From Aphrophora alni (lineage: Eukaryota > Arthropoda > Insecta > Hemiptera > Aphrophoridae), in assembly GCA_963513935.1 (NCBI GenBank), contig OY740765.1, positions 123,571,362-123,635,361 on the forward strand: a stretch of DNA of 64,000 bases, in the 5' to 3' direction. Made by a program: the position numbers and the translations under genes. The notes beneath the pieces are model-generated. The model did no database searches. It was not told where the DNA came from and was given only the letters and a program-made list of their open reading frames with translations. This document shows positions 10,960 to 21,575 of the stretch, piece by piece (position 1 is the stretch's first letter; each line of letters starts with the position of its first letter).

Positions 10960-11760
10960 CTTTTCTAATTCAGATGTGAAAGTGAGTGAAGGATGGATAT
11001 TGTTTAAGTATTTATGGAAGTTGGCCAGTTGTCTCCTGATACCGTTGAACATACAGATTATGTCATCAACATATGTGTAGTAAGTAATATATTATTTGTT
11101 TATGAAATTTGTTTTTGGTGTTCATTATATATTGTTTTTCTATTTCTTGAAGAAAGATTTCTGCTACTATTCCTGGTAAAGGAGATCCCATTGCTAGGCT
11201 ATTATTTTTATATAAATGTTATTGTAATTGCTTTTTTATTAAGTTTGCTATTTGATGTAAGGTTGTTTTTAAGAATGATTATAGTTTCATTAATTGGAAC
11301 ATTGGTATAAAGATTTATTTACAAGGTCTATACGATTTATGAGGCTATGAATGGGGTTAAGGTTTATTTCATGTTTGATTGTTCTTTCAAGAAATTTCGC
11401 TATTTTTTATGAAGGTGAGCTTGTGAAATTTACAAGGGGTCTAATGGGGATGTTAACTTTATGGATTTTTGGTAGTACGTTTAACTTTGGCGCAAAAGGT
11501 TTCATCTTCCATTATGGTTTTTCCTATTATGGTTGATTAAATTTTTGCATTCATTATTTTCATATTTCTTTATGGTATTTTGCTGTTGGGTCTTTGTCAA
11601 ACTGAATGATATTGTTGGCGGTGAAGAAATCTTGAGCTTTATTATTGTATTCGGATGTGTGCATTATGACCAGTGAATTCCCTTTGTCTGCTTTGGTTAT
11701 GATTGCATTACAGGTGTTCAGTTTCTTATTAATACTCCTGTACATAACATGTCTTTGTTA
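10960..11760 (-). pseudogene. PLE reverse transcriptase segment
   Basis: Read on the minus strand: INKKLNTCNAIITKADKGNS (N-terminal ADKG.S.VI motif of PLE RTs) at about 11675-11735; AMGSPLPGIVAEIFLQEIE near 11140-11200; the catalytic YVDDI at 11062-11073 (Y-V-D-D codons complementary to GTCATCAACATA); and TFTSE followed by LNYLDLTITKTDTKH near 10905-10990. This order matches PLE reverse transcriptases, which are related to telomerase. There is a frameshift just before YVDD and another after TFTSE. Plus-strand frames at 11014-11310, 11351-11536 and nearby are antisense shadows of it. Confidence 0.75.
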
Positions 11761-11762
11761 AA

Positions 11763-11985
11763 AACATGTGGTTTGTATTCAAAGGAGCAGAAATTGAACT
11801 TAATAAGGAACTCAAACACAACTTAAAAACCAAGCAAGATGACCTTCGTTCCACCCTTATCAATATTGGAGAAGCCATCCAATGCTTACCCAAACAAACA
11901 CAAAACAGTGTCAGATGCAATATTAATCACAAGGCTCAAAATCAGATTAAGCTTGATGAAGTAAAGTATTTATTAAAGATTAAGC
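11763..11985 (+). pseudogene. inverted N-terminal segment of the PLE
   Basis: On the plus strand, FKGAEIELNKELKHNLK and NIGEAIQCLPKQTQNSVRCN match the leader region that precedes ADKGNS in PLE proteins (LKHNL..., AI..LP). In an intact element these residues would lie on the minus strand directly upstream of INKKLN. They face the RT head to head, with the breakpoint near 11746-11765. The match to PLE leaders is from memory of the family and somewhat less certain than the RT motifs. Confidence 0.6.
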
Positions 11986-12088
11986 TTAATAAAGGGTAAA
12001 GTAAAAAGAAGAAAATATGAAAAGAAAAGGAAGAAAATATGAAAAGAAAAAGGGTAATTGAAGGAGAGGTGGTTAAATCTACATCATT
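11986..12088 (+). repeat. right copy of the duplication flanking the PLE
   Basis: Direct repeat of 10135-10215. It begins TTAATAAAGGGTAAAGTAAA and ends AAATCTACATCATT. It is longer by 22 bp because AAGAAAATATGAAAAGAAAA is itself duplicated inside. Confidence 0.7.
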
Positions 12089-12300
12089 CTAAAGAATATC
12101 AGTGACTCAAAGCCCAAAACACAACCAAAAGCTGCTGCCAAGAAAAAGCTTTTTGAGCTAAACGAAGATGTCGATTATTTTTGGTTTTCTCTAACTCTCA
12201 GATAAACGGAGGATAAGATTCTGTGCTCCAAGTGAAACCAGAGGGGTCACACGAAACGTGCTATCTGCGATGAAGAAGATGAGTTTGAGTGTTAAATTGT
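12089..12300 (+). pseudogene. pogo/Tigger-like transposase, C-terminal remnant
   Basis: Reads ISDSKPKTQPKAAAKKKLFE, LNEDVDYFWF, then after stops ILCSK and HTKRAICDEEDEFEC. A Lys-rich linker followed by Cys-containing C..C-like and ICDEEDEFEC motifs resembles the C-terminus of jerky/Tigger-type transposases. It continues the host gene that the PLE interrupts. Several in-frame stops show it is dead. Confidence 0.55.
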
Positions 12301-13019
12301 AAATAATTCGTATGTGGAGTAAGAAGTTTTCTTTAGTTTTTTCAAAATTAAATTGCATTTAAGTGTTTTCAAAAATGTTTACTTGAAAACCCAAATGTAA
12401 TCGAATTATTATTAAGTTTTATCTGAATATGTTCCAGCCAAACTAAAAGAATAAAAACATTCAAAGATGAAAGGGTGTAAAACACATCTGTCTGAATATA
12501 TATTATTCTCAGGCAACACCTGAAACGACATTTATATTTGCATGAGTTAAGACATATATTGCGTTAGGGTGATTTGTAAGAAAAGATGGTTTTATTATAC
12601 CACAAAAATACCGTTCTTTGCATATGTTGTTGCCTGTTTAATAATACAGATAAGTACGTAACAAAGTAAGATTTGTTTTAAATGGTTCCATAATTGTTTA
12701 CTTTATAATAGTTGACCTCTTAAGGAGCTTTAGTTTTAAACATTAAAATTGAAGAATAAGTGTCAAGTTTTGAGTGACCTAAACGAACTTTTAAACATTA
12801 AATATAATGTTATTCTAAGCATATATTGTATTATAATTTACTTTCATATTATTGTTGAAATAATGAATTATATGTAATATATTAAATTAATAAGCTGCAT
12901 AATTTTATCATCTTCTGAAATAATGTAGAACTTATCATTTTTTAAGAATTATACTGTTCATTTGTGCTATTATAAAAATTCAATTTATATATTTTACTCA
13001 TGTTTTTGTCATAAATAAA
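12301..13019. other. no gene seen
   Basis: AT-rich, low complexity. Confidence 0.45.
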
Positions 13020-13150
13020 TATTTAGCTTGACTTGAGAGATAATATTAGATAGAATAAAACTCGAACACAAGATTCACAAAAAATTACGTTTACTTAATC
13101 AAATGCGTTTCAACGACAATCTCGCCATCCCCATTGATACATAAGCTACA
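13020..13150 (-). mobile_element. PLE terminal repeat with decayed hammerhead
   Basis: On the minus strand: GTATCAATGGGGATGGCGAG, ATTGTCGTTGAAACGCATTT, GATTAAG, then GTGAATCTTGTGTTCGAG and ATAATATTATCTCTCAAGTC-like tail. The 3' core GAAACGC and a GCGA/TCGT stem II survive, but CTGANGA is mutated to AATGGGGA and stem III no longer pairs (13095-13141). It is a decayed member of the hammerhead-bearing PLE ends. Confidence 0.6.
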
Positions 13151-13371
13151 ATAACTAAACTGTAACAGTGTTTATAATTATGTTTTGGTCGGGTCAGTTT
13201 GGGTTAGGTATTCAACAAAGAGTAATCGCAATTCAGATGGTAAGTATTTTTATAAATTGATATTTTTTATGATTTGGTCTTACAGATATATTTAATAAAG
13301 GATAGTAGTTAACTTTAGTAGGGGCTTTATAAACACAGTTACGTCCCATACTAATTATATAATAAATCTCA

Positions 13372-13664
13372 ATAATATAGAACATTATGTCTTTTTTTAA
13401 CTTGTGTCAACGTTATAGAAATATTCTTGAGAAATTTCGAATATGGTATTGTGGTAGGATGTGAAGTTGTTAGTCCAACTGTGTTTGCGAATTCTACACT
13501 TATCTGTAAATGCATATGTAAATCAATAATTGAATTACAATTACGTCTTTTTGAAGGAACATAAAGTGGATTTATTTGTATAGTTTTGGAGTATATTAAG
13601 TGTTTACCGGATGGGTACCCTTGTTTACAGTCTATGTAAATTCCCAATCCTGGTAGAAGTGCAG
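13372..13664 (-). CDS. weak candidate exon, unknown product
   Basis: An unusually long open frame for this AT-rich sequence (about 92 codons from 13647, open further upstream). On the minus strand a good acceptor CCGCTGCACTTCTACCAG precedes GATTGGGAATTTACATAGAC. It reads GIYIDCKQGYPSGKHLIYSK and INPLYVPSKRRNC. No family was recognised. It could be a chance frame or a relic of an unknown transposon. Confidence 0.2.
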
Positions 13665-13690
13665 CGGAAAATAGTAAGGTCTTTAATTGT

Positions 13691-16600
13691 ATATCATTTC
13701 ATTTACTTTCCTTTCATGTAATATTCCAAATTACTATGTCCAGGTAACTAATTTGGTTAATGGTGTTCCATAGAACGCAACCCTAGTATTGTTGGTGTTA
13801 ATTTTCTTCGTTTTTTAAAAAATTAATAAAAAATATTATTTGTATACAAAACCTAACTTATAAGATATCATTTTTCTCAGAAAGATGAATAGAATCCATC
13901 TATGTAATAAAAAAAAATTTTTGAAACGGTTTTGGAGTAAGTATGTTAGATGTCAAAAATGATATTAACTAATTTTCAGAAATACCTGTATCACCCAAAA
14001 TCAATAGCTTACTACCTATTTCTAAGATATACACAATTTGTGTGTATTATTTGTGAATATATTTAGGGGAAAAAATAAATAAATTTGTTACATTTTATAA
14101 ATTTAAAAAAATAGTTTACGAAAAAAGGTAAAATGATCATTTTTTTTCAAAAAATCACTAAAAATAGTAATATATATCTTATACAAAAGTTCTATATCTC
14201 ATTTGTTCAGAAAGGTGCATAAAATGTAGGTGTGTAGTGAAAAAAAAATGTTAGATGTATCACATTTGGTGTTTTTTGGTCAAATACCAAAAAATCGAAG
14301 AGTAATGGAGCAGAAATTTCACAGAAATGGTAATGAATAACATACTAATAGGTTTTTAGGATTTTTTTCAACCATTTCTTGAGATTTGACATATATTTGT
14401 GAATATATTTAGGGGAAAAAAATAATAATATGTTACATTTTCTAAATAAAAATACCGATTTTCCCTAAAAAGGTAACTTTTACAAGTGAGGTTAGGTTTG
14501 TAACCTCCACAATTTAGCCTCACTAGTACCAATCTGAAGATAGGTCAAAGACAAAACCATTAGATTTAACTAAGAAAATATATACTTTACAAAGAATAAC
14601 ACACATATTCACTTTTATAATCATATAAAACACTATATATAAGACAATTTGCATATAGCCTAAGCTTACCATTTCGGCCTAGGTTATCGCAAATAAGAAC
14701 GTTCAAAAACTAAACTATCACTCAAAAACAAAAGCTTTGGATATAAAAACACATATATTGTAACTTTTATACACAATTTATATACAATTTGTATACACAA
14801 ACCTTCAAAATAACAATATATAACCCCAAAACAATATGTGCCACGCCTTTACTTTACACCAGACATTTCCTTCGTTTTGAGATAAAAACGAAACCTTCTT
14901 TGTAATTATTTGTCACCATCAAGTAGTACCAACTTATAGAATGGAATTTCCCCTACAACTTAGTGTAAAGATATATAATTTTAGAAACCAAAGAGAAATG
15001 CAAACCTAATGCCAACCAAATTTCGTCTCGTCAAGTTTGTTCTACGTTCAAGTAGGAATATCTCTGGATCTATGAGACGCAGAAAAATTTGTAATCTACG
15101 GTTGGAAAGAGAAACATGTGATCTATAGAACAGTGTTTTAGTTGACTTAAATGGCAGAAAAATAGAGTTGTAATTATATCGGGAAAAATGGCGTCGCGTT
15201 AACGAAAAGGCGCAGAGTTAAAATCTACGATTTTACGCATCAAAAATATGCGAACTTCACCAATTTTTGGAATATTATTTATAACGTTTTGTGGTATTTT
15301 ATTTTTGCATGATTATGCATCTACGGAACATTAGCTTTCCAACGGTATTTTATTTATTGCGATCGGATAATTTTAAGTGGGCGTAACGTTGAATGGCAAA
15401 ATACGTGTTTTATAGAAATGTGACTAGTTATGGACCAAGCGCTGGGTCCAACATGGGTCCGTTATCAGGTCCAGGGATATTATGGTGTTCCATAGAACGC
15501 CGTATAATCCAATCTAACCATTTACTCGTCTTTTATAAAGCGATATAGGCTGAAAATGGATCAAAAGCCGATTTTCTGGAACTGCAATTGTTTACAGTAT
15601 TTTTGAATAGTGTTGTTCATAATCAAGTCCCTTTGTGTTTAATTAGTATAGTTTATCTCATCTAAAGCAAGTTACGATGATTTGTGCTTGTATAGACAGG
15701 AGTAATTGAATTTGGGATTAGGGTTTGGATACAGTTATTGTGTTTGGAAAATAAGCCTTAGTTTTAGGTTAACTGTGACCACTATTTGTGATTAATCTTG
15801 AACCCTTAATATGATTCTATTTCGTTACAATGTTACTCGATATTGATATGAGTCGGGCTTTAAATAGGAACTTTCGACTGAACAAAAAGAAGGAAACATT
15901 TCAAAAACTCTTGAGATATATTTTTTTTTTAATTTACAGAGATGTATTTAAAAATGAATATCTTTAAAATAATTACTAGAAAAAATGTAATTAAGAAAAA
16001 ACTCATTTTAGACATAAAATAATGGGAGACAAGTTCGAATTTTTATAATAAAGACATGTGACGTGTCCAAGGTTTATTTAATTATAAGTTCCGACAGAAC
16101 TAAGCAAGTTACACAAAATCATTATTTGTAAATCCACTATGTGAAGCCAAATGTTAGGAATTAGGATAGTTTTAGTTATAAATAGAGTCTAAGTTATTTT
16201 TAAGAAGCCATTATGACAATAAATATTGTGACAGACCTGTAAAAATGATAAAAGAGCAGACATCATTGACGCTACAATAATATATAAACCCTTGAGTGGG
16301 AGGAAACATGGTCAGTGGACCAAGATTGATGAAGGGAAAGTGCTGCAGAAATTCTTGAATAAAGCAAGTTAGAGCCTCCCAGGAGTATTGATACTGCAGA
16401 TGAACATCCATAGGAGTAACTATCAGGGTGAGCAAACTTCATGTATAAACCTTGTAATTATTTCAGAGTCAGATAATTAAACTATAACGTAGAACAAGAT
16501 CTGTGAGTCACAACAATTAGAGTCGTTTTGGATTAATAGTAATAATAAGAATATTGTAGCTTTGTAATAAATTTAAAATTATTCACAATGTTAATAAATA

Positions 16601-17330
16601 GGACAAAGTGAAGCTTGAAAATTCAGCCTCAGTTAATTTACAACCATAAAAAAAAACAGACGTAATAACAGATCAATTAAAAAAATAAAATATGTTAAGG
16701 TTTAAAATTTAAACAATCTCCTCTACAAAAGTAATTAGTGTATTTCAATGTCAAAATAAGCCAAAAAAGTATTAGAAAACAATGTGTTAAGTAAGTTAAA
16801 ATCAATAAATATCAATAATAATAATAATAAAAAAAAAAAAACAGAAACTCAAAGTATTATGTAAGTAGTTTCTAATTTCCTTTTATGGGATATCTCACAC
16901 CCCAAAACCACTTAATTAATAATAAATTTAAAATAACTTAATTTCAAATTAAATTCTGTAAGACCAAATCAGAACCAGTATTTAAAATAAGTTTAACATA
17001 AAATAAACATTAATAAAATTTAATCATATTTGAAGGAACTCAAATAAATTTAATAAGTATTTATAACCAATAGTATGATGTAAATTATAAATCAAAACTT
17101 TATTACAAATTATTTTTTTAATATACCTGCCTAGCAATTTTCAAGAAGTTAAGCAAACTTAAAAATTAACCACAATTATATTTAATTAAAATTGTCTAAA
17201 TATAAATGTAAATAGAACAGTTACCTTAAGTTTAGCAAGTAATTATTTCTATGTTTAAATAATGAAGTAGTTCATTCAAAAGGGGATACTTTATGTAAAT
17301 AAATATTGAGAGAGCTGTATACAAATTAAA
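13691..17330. other. no gene seen; scattered short direct repeats
   Basis: No domain-bearing frame. GTGAATATATTTAGGGGAAA occurs at about 14054 and again at about 14397 with similar flanks. GGTGTTCCATAGAACGC occurs near 13762 and near 15483. These look like fragments of unnamed repeats. Confidence 0.4.
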
Positions 17331-17640
17331 GTATAATTCTCTCTAGAAATAAAATTTAAATAACATTTGTAATAAAATAAGTAAATAAATTTTATAACAT
17401 AAACATCATTCTTATTTAAGTATCTCGATTTAAAATAATGTATAGTTCTCTCTAGAAATAAAATTTAAACAACCTTTGTAATAAAATATGTAAATAAATT
17501 CTATAAGATACACATCATTGTTACTTAACTTTCTCGATTTAAAATAATGTATAGTTCTCTCTAAAAATAAAATTAAACAACCTTTGTTATAAAATAAGTA
17601 AATAAATTTTATAAGATACAGTACCATCAGACTAGGAGTG
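17331..17640. repeat. tandem repeat, about 110-bp unit, about 2.8 copies
   Basis: TATAGTTCTCTCTAGAAATA (or close variants) starts at about 17331, 17441 and 17550, a period of 109-110 bp, with the same downstream order AACAACCTTTGTAATAAAAT, AATAAATT, CATCATTGTTACTT and TTTCTCGATTT. The minus-strand frame at 17430-17627 is a by-product of the repeat. Confidence 0.8.
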
Positions 17641-18309
17641 TGTCTGATGTAAAGGGCGTGTCCTCCCTTCTATTTGCTTCCCTAGCATGACTCAACGGTA
17701 CAACCCATTCCAAGAAAACTAGGTATACAAATTAATGCTTGCCTACATTTACTTCCTAAAGTTACAACTTCGTTACAGACTGAATTTCACTTATCTCATG
17801 ATTTTGCCTACTTGCAAACAATACTTATTTATAAAAATTAAAAACTAACAAAGTATAAAGTTGTGTAAAAAATTAAGTTTAAGTAATGATAAACTGTAAA
17901 AGGTTTTTACATAATAAAAGTACTGTAATGACAAATATATTCAAAACGAGAAAAAATTTAATTTTTCGGCTAAATGATAACTTCCTGCAAGGACGTTGTA
18001 GATATTATTTTGTTGATAGATTTTTTTTTTTTACAATTAGATTAGCCACATTCTAAAAGTATTTGATTTCTTACTGAGCGTACTGCTTAGGCTACTTGAA
18101 TATCTAAAAATGCACATAATATTTACTATATTTTTTTGTGGGAAAGGTAAACTGGATGATAAGTTGGAGTAAACTATAATTTATTTTGTAAGTTTTATAT
18201 AATAATATTTTAATATATTTACTATCGGTAGTTAAAAAAACAGTAAATAATATTTTAAGTGAATACATTTTTGGTCTAAACTGTCTAAACATTTCCACTT
18301 TATAGCTAT
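17641..18309. other. no gene seen
   Basis: AT-rich, with no supported feature. Confidence 0.45.
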
Positions 18310-18310
18310 A

Positions 18311-19054
18311 CAGAATGTTAGAAATTGTCGTGCCAAACTTTAGATGGTGATTACATGGATCTAAATAAAGAAAAAGTTCCTGTAACCTATGTCCAAAGAC
18401 ACTAGATATCCGCCATTTTGTTTTTTACAAAATAATTTAGATGATGGGAACGGTTTGAACGATTGATCAAAAACCATATCGTGTTACCCACTTTCAAATT
18501 ATTTAACATAAATAAATTGTCCATTCGCCTTTTTTAAATTAAAAAAATTTTTTTTTGTTTTTCATAAATTAACATAGTTCAATATTATTTTTGTTTAGGG
18601 TAAATTCGGATGTTGTAAATAACTCTCAAGAATTATGTTTTGGGTTTTTTTGTCCATAACTCAGGTTATCCATTGACCTAGTAAAAATTAAAATAAATGT
18701 AATTTGACGTTAAAAGAGGAATTTTTGTTTTTCGTACATTTTTCTTAAAGTTAAAAAAATTTAATCTTAAATTTTCATGAAATTTAACATTAAAATTTTT
18801 TAATGACAGCCATTTTTAAAATTTACATTATAAAGTTTTAGTTTTTGGTATACTGGTAAAAAAAAAGCATAACATTTTTTTATAGCCTACCAAATTTCAA
18901 AAACTTAAAAATTTCAAAACTTAAAATTATTTTTCAAAAAAACAAAAAGTGGGCCAAAGCTGGAAAACGAAGGACATATTTCTACAGGAATTTTTTTCTA
19001 TATTGACCCATGTAACCAATACAAAGTTTGGCACGACATTTTCTGAACACTCTG
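18311..19054. mobile_element. foldback MITE, CGTGCCAAACTTT family, member A
   Basis: Left end CAGAATGTTAGAAATTGTCG then TGCCAAACTTTAGATGG. The right end is its inverse (CAAAGTTTGGCACGACATTT then TCTGAACACTCTG). TA lies immediately outside both ends (18309-18310 and 19055-19056), as expected for Tc1/mariner-type insertion. The interior carries the CGCCATTTTG / CAAAAAGTGGGCC type motifs seen in the other members. No transposase is present. Confidence 0.65.
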
Positions 19055-20333
19055 TAGGCCTAATGAATAATCAAGCTTAAACCTTGAATGAATGAGATCA
19101 TTTTAAAATAACAAATATTTTATTTTCTGTTTATTTAGTAAATTTTTACTAATAAAACTTTTTAAACAACCATTTACAAAAGATTAACATATTTAATATA
19201 TTTATAAATAAAACAACTAATTGTTACACATTTTGTTCATTAACAAAAATGTGTACATCTCTTTAATATGCACCTTTCTGCACTTTTGTAAACGTTTTAT
19301 TTTTATTTAAACTGATAAAGGAAACGAAAGTAGGATACGCGCTTACACAGAAGCACCTGAGGTCTATATATTTTTTATTGGGGTTGTACCTCAAAGCAAA
19401 CGCAAAAAAGTGTGGGGGCCCTTCTTTTCCTACCCACCCCAGACACATTCCTAATTTGAGGATACCGTACACAGTCATCATTGTTACTTAACTTTCTCGA
19501 TTTGTTTATAAGACAAAACATTTTAAATATCAAAACTTTCACATCTGTTTTCACAATACATTTCCTTTAAAACATTCATTCTTGTTTCTGTACTTATTTT
19601 AACCTATGAGTTAAAATGCACCTCTCATGAAAAATTGATATTGATTTCATGAATAGAATCTGGTAAAGCCCCTCTTTAAAAATCAAAGTGAATGAAATTC
19701 AGTAAAATCGGAATTTCCCAAGTGTGACATAGTATAGGCATCTAAGTCTTAGTGGATGTTTACCATGTATAATCTTACAGGGTGTATAATTTATTGTTAA
19801 CCACTTATCGACTCTGACATTTTCAAATAAAAATTCATTAAAATAGTTTATAATACTCTACACGTCCAGTTAACATTTACAATTCAGGAATTTAATCTGT
19901 GGTATACCTTTTAAGACGCAGACTTTTATCTCTCTACTTCCAATATTATAAATCAGAGTTTCCATGATAATAGTGTTGTATAAGTGTATTTACTTTAACG
20001 CATATTAGAATCTGTTTTAATAAAATTTTAAAGTTACGTATTTGAAATATTTATAGAGACGGAGACCAACACTACTTAGGTGCTTCAACAAAACTATATC
20101 AATGTTAGAAAAAAAATAGAAATATTTGAAAATTGGTATTCGTTCCCATGAGAACTTTATTTTCAATTTTGAATTCGAATAGTCTTTGGTTTTTATGTAT
20201 TTATGTGTAAGAAAGGCTGTGAAATATTCGATGAAAGTTTAATTTCCTTTGTATGAAAAATATCAGAAAATATTTTATAAGTAATAGAGGAAAGCTTTGC
20301 ATTGACTTGTGTTTAAAACTTTAAATTATATAA
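19055..20333. other. no gene seen; isolated satellite-unit fragment at 19476-19503
   Basis: CATCATTGTTACTTAACTTT plus CTCGATTT at 19476-19503 is identical over 28 bp to 17513-17540 inside the 110-bp tandem array. Otherwise there is nothing supported. The minus-strand frame at 19263-19481 has no recognised domain. Confidence 0.45.
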
Positions 20334-20545
20334 CAAACACACAGAACACAATTCTCATAAAAAAATACGCCTAAGTATCAGACGCGTTTCACCGACAAGG
20401 TCGTCCTCTTCAGTGATACACCAGCTACACCAACCAAACCACAACTCATTTTTTTTTTTTATGAGAATTGTGTTCTGTGTGTTTGATATACTGTATAGTT
20501 TTTCTCATAAGTCAAGCTCAACATTTAATATATATAACAAACGAT
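20334..20545 (-). mobile_element. PLE terminal repeat with inverted tails and hammerhead
   Basis: A copy of the 6985-7115 unit in reverse, carrying a hammerhead on the minus strand (20375-20419) and GGTTTGGTTGGTGTAGCTGG on that strand. Its distal tail (AACACACAGAACACAATTCT at 20337) is present again in the opposite orientation at 20455-20485, giving arms of about 32 bp. After the second tail comes CTCATAAGTCAAGCTCAACA, as at 1-68. This inverted arrangement of ends is typical of PLEs. Confidence 0.65.
20375..20419 (-). ncRNA. hammerhead ribozyme, PLE type, lineage B copy
   Basis: On the minus strand: stem I GTATCA (20414-20419) with TGATAC (20375-20380); core CTGAAGA (20407-20413); stem II with CGAC/GTCG around CTT; GAA; stem III ACGCGT (20382-20387); cleavage triplet GTC. 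It differs from the copy at 7018 only in stem II (GTCGGT for ATCGTT), where pairing is retained by shifting one register. All core residues are intact. Confidence 0.8.
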
Positions 20546-20562
20546 AAAATTCTTTTCAATTT

Positions 20563-21330
20563 TTTGTATTTGTTTCTGTTTACATCAACGACATTCCTAC
20601 ACTTGATAACACCAATGTGGCTATATATGCTGACAACACCGCGATATCCGCACAGTCATGGCAACCTTGTATGATCTACAGTAGGTTACAAACTTCACTA
20701 AACAATATAGAGCCATGGCTTGAAGCCAGGAGAGTAAAGGTAAATGTGTCCAAGTGCCAGGCGCTTTTGCTCTCTAAAAGATACTCACACACCATTAATA
20801 CTCCTTTACGCTTTATTCAACGAATACATACACTGGCATGTTCAGGTCAAGTACCTCGGGGTCATCCTAGATAGGAAACTGACTTGGTCTGCACACATAT
20901 CCGACACAATTAAAAGAGCAAACATGACACTGTCACAACTATATCCATTGCTCAATAAAACAAGTTCTCTTGAATTGAGAACAGCCACCACAATCTATTT
21001 ATCTGTACTTAAAAGTGTCATCACATATGCAGCGCCCGTCTGGGGACACACACATGCGCAGGCTACAGATATTTCAAAACAAGGTTTTGATAATAATAAC
21101 TAAAGCACCAATGTGCACCAGAGTTAGGACTTTTATTATCAGCTAATCTCTACAAGGGGGCCCACGCACACCCAACATCAACACTAATCTCTTCACTAGG
21201 TAGATATGACACAACATTTGACAAACACAGACGGCCGCTGTCCTTATTCGCACGACCGACCTTGATGTCTCATTTGGGCTTATAAAGCCCTGCATAGCCT
21301 ACTACATACCCAAATTTCACCTCTTTGCTT
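20563..21330 (+). pseudogene. Jockey-like LINE, reverse transcriptase 3' half, truncated
   Basis: Three adjoining frames give the end of a non-LTR reverse transcriptase: VYINDIPTLDNTNVAIYADN, VNVSKCQALLLSKR, VKYLGVILDRKLTWSAHISD, YPLLNKTS and VITYAAPVWG. The order F/YADD, NxxKC, KYLGV.LD..L.W..HI, YAAPVWG is the signature of Jockey-type LINE RTs. The catalytic YADD is YADN here (20620-20640). There is a frameshift near 20820 and an early stop near 21100; diverged C-terminal coding and 3' UTR continue to about 21330. The 5' part is missing and the sequence abuts the PLE end at 20545. Confidence 0.8.
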
Positions 21331-21344
21331 TCTAGCTCTGTTTC

Positions 21345-21560
21345 AGATCAAAGGGTGCACCGCAGCGGCAGAGCCAAGCTGTCGCCACCAGGACGCAGTT
21401 GCACGCTTATTTCAGTATCGAGTAGGCAGCAGAAGAAGATGTAGCTTGTAGCTCCTCCAATTAATTCACTAACAAGGTATTTGTAAGGTAACTCCCATCC
21501 TTCACCTTGCACGCCACATCTACCAAACCTGGGCTCCTGCATGATCTGTCGCAAGGTTTT
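21345..21560 (-). other. GC-rich island with open frames, unknown
   Basis: A sharply more GC-rich segment than its surroundings. The minus strand is open for 68 codons (GRCGVQGEGWELPYKYLVSE, then GGDSLALPLRCTL). On the plus strand a plausible acceptor TAGCTCTGTTTCAG precedes ATCAAAGGGTGCACCGCAGC. No family was recognised. It could be an exon, or a 5' region of an unidentified retroelement next to the LINE. Confidence 0.25.
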
Positions 21561-21575
21561 GACAATAGGCCCCTA

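Larger units (their letters stand above)
10216..11985 (-). mobile_element. Penelope-like retroelement, 5' part inverted
   Basis: A PLE copy of about 1.77 kb. The minus strand carries the reverse transcriptase (about 11760 to 10960) and a C-terminal GIY-YIG endonuclease (to 10290). The plus strand at 11766-11985 carries the N-terminal coding part, so the 5' end is inverted relative to the rest. It lies inside the pogo/Tigger-like pseudogene, between direct copies of host sequence. The arrangement resembles the twin-priming inversions seen in non-LTR insertions; that mechanism is inferred. The element is dead, with frameshifts around the YVDD motif, a shift near the A-run at 10951-10957 and an in-frame TGA at 10686-10688. 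Confidence 0.78.

Noticed and set aside
11014..11536. Plus-strand hydrophobic frames
   Set aside because: Antisense of the PLE reverse transcriptase (YVDD and GSPL motifs are on the minus strand).
11729..11920. Minus-strand 63-codon frame
   Set aside because: Antisense of the inverted PLE leader segment.
13762..15500. LTR retrotransposon suggested by GGTGTTCCATAGAACGC at both ends
   Set aside because: Only about 20 bp are shared, with no coding region, primer-binding site or target duplication between.
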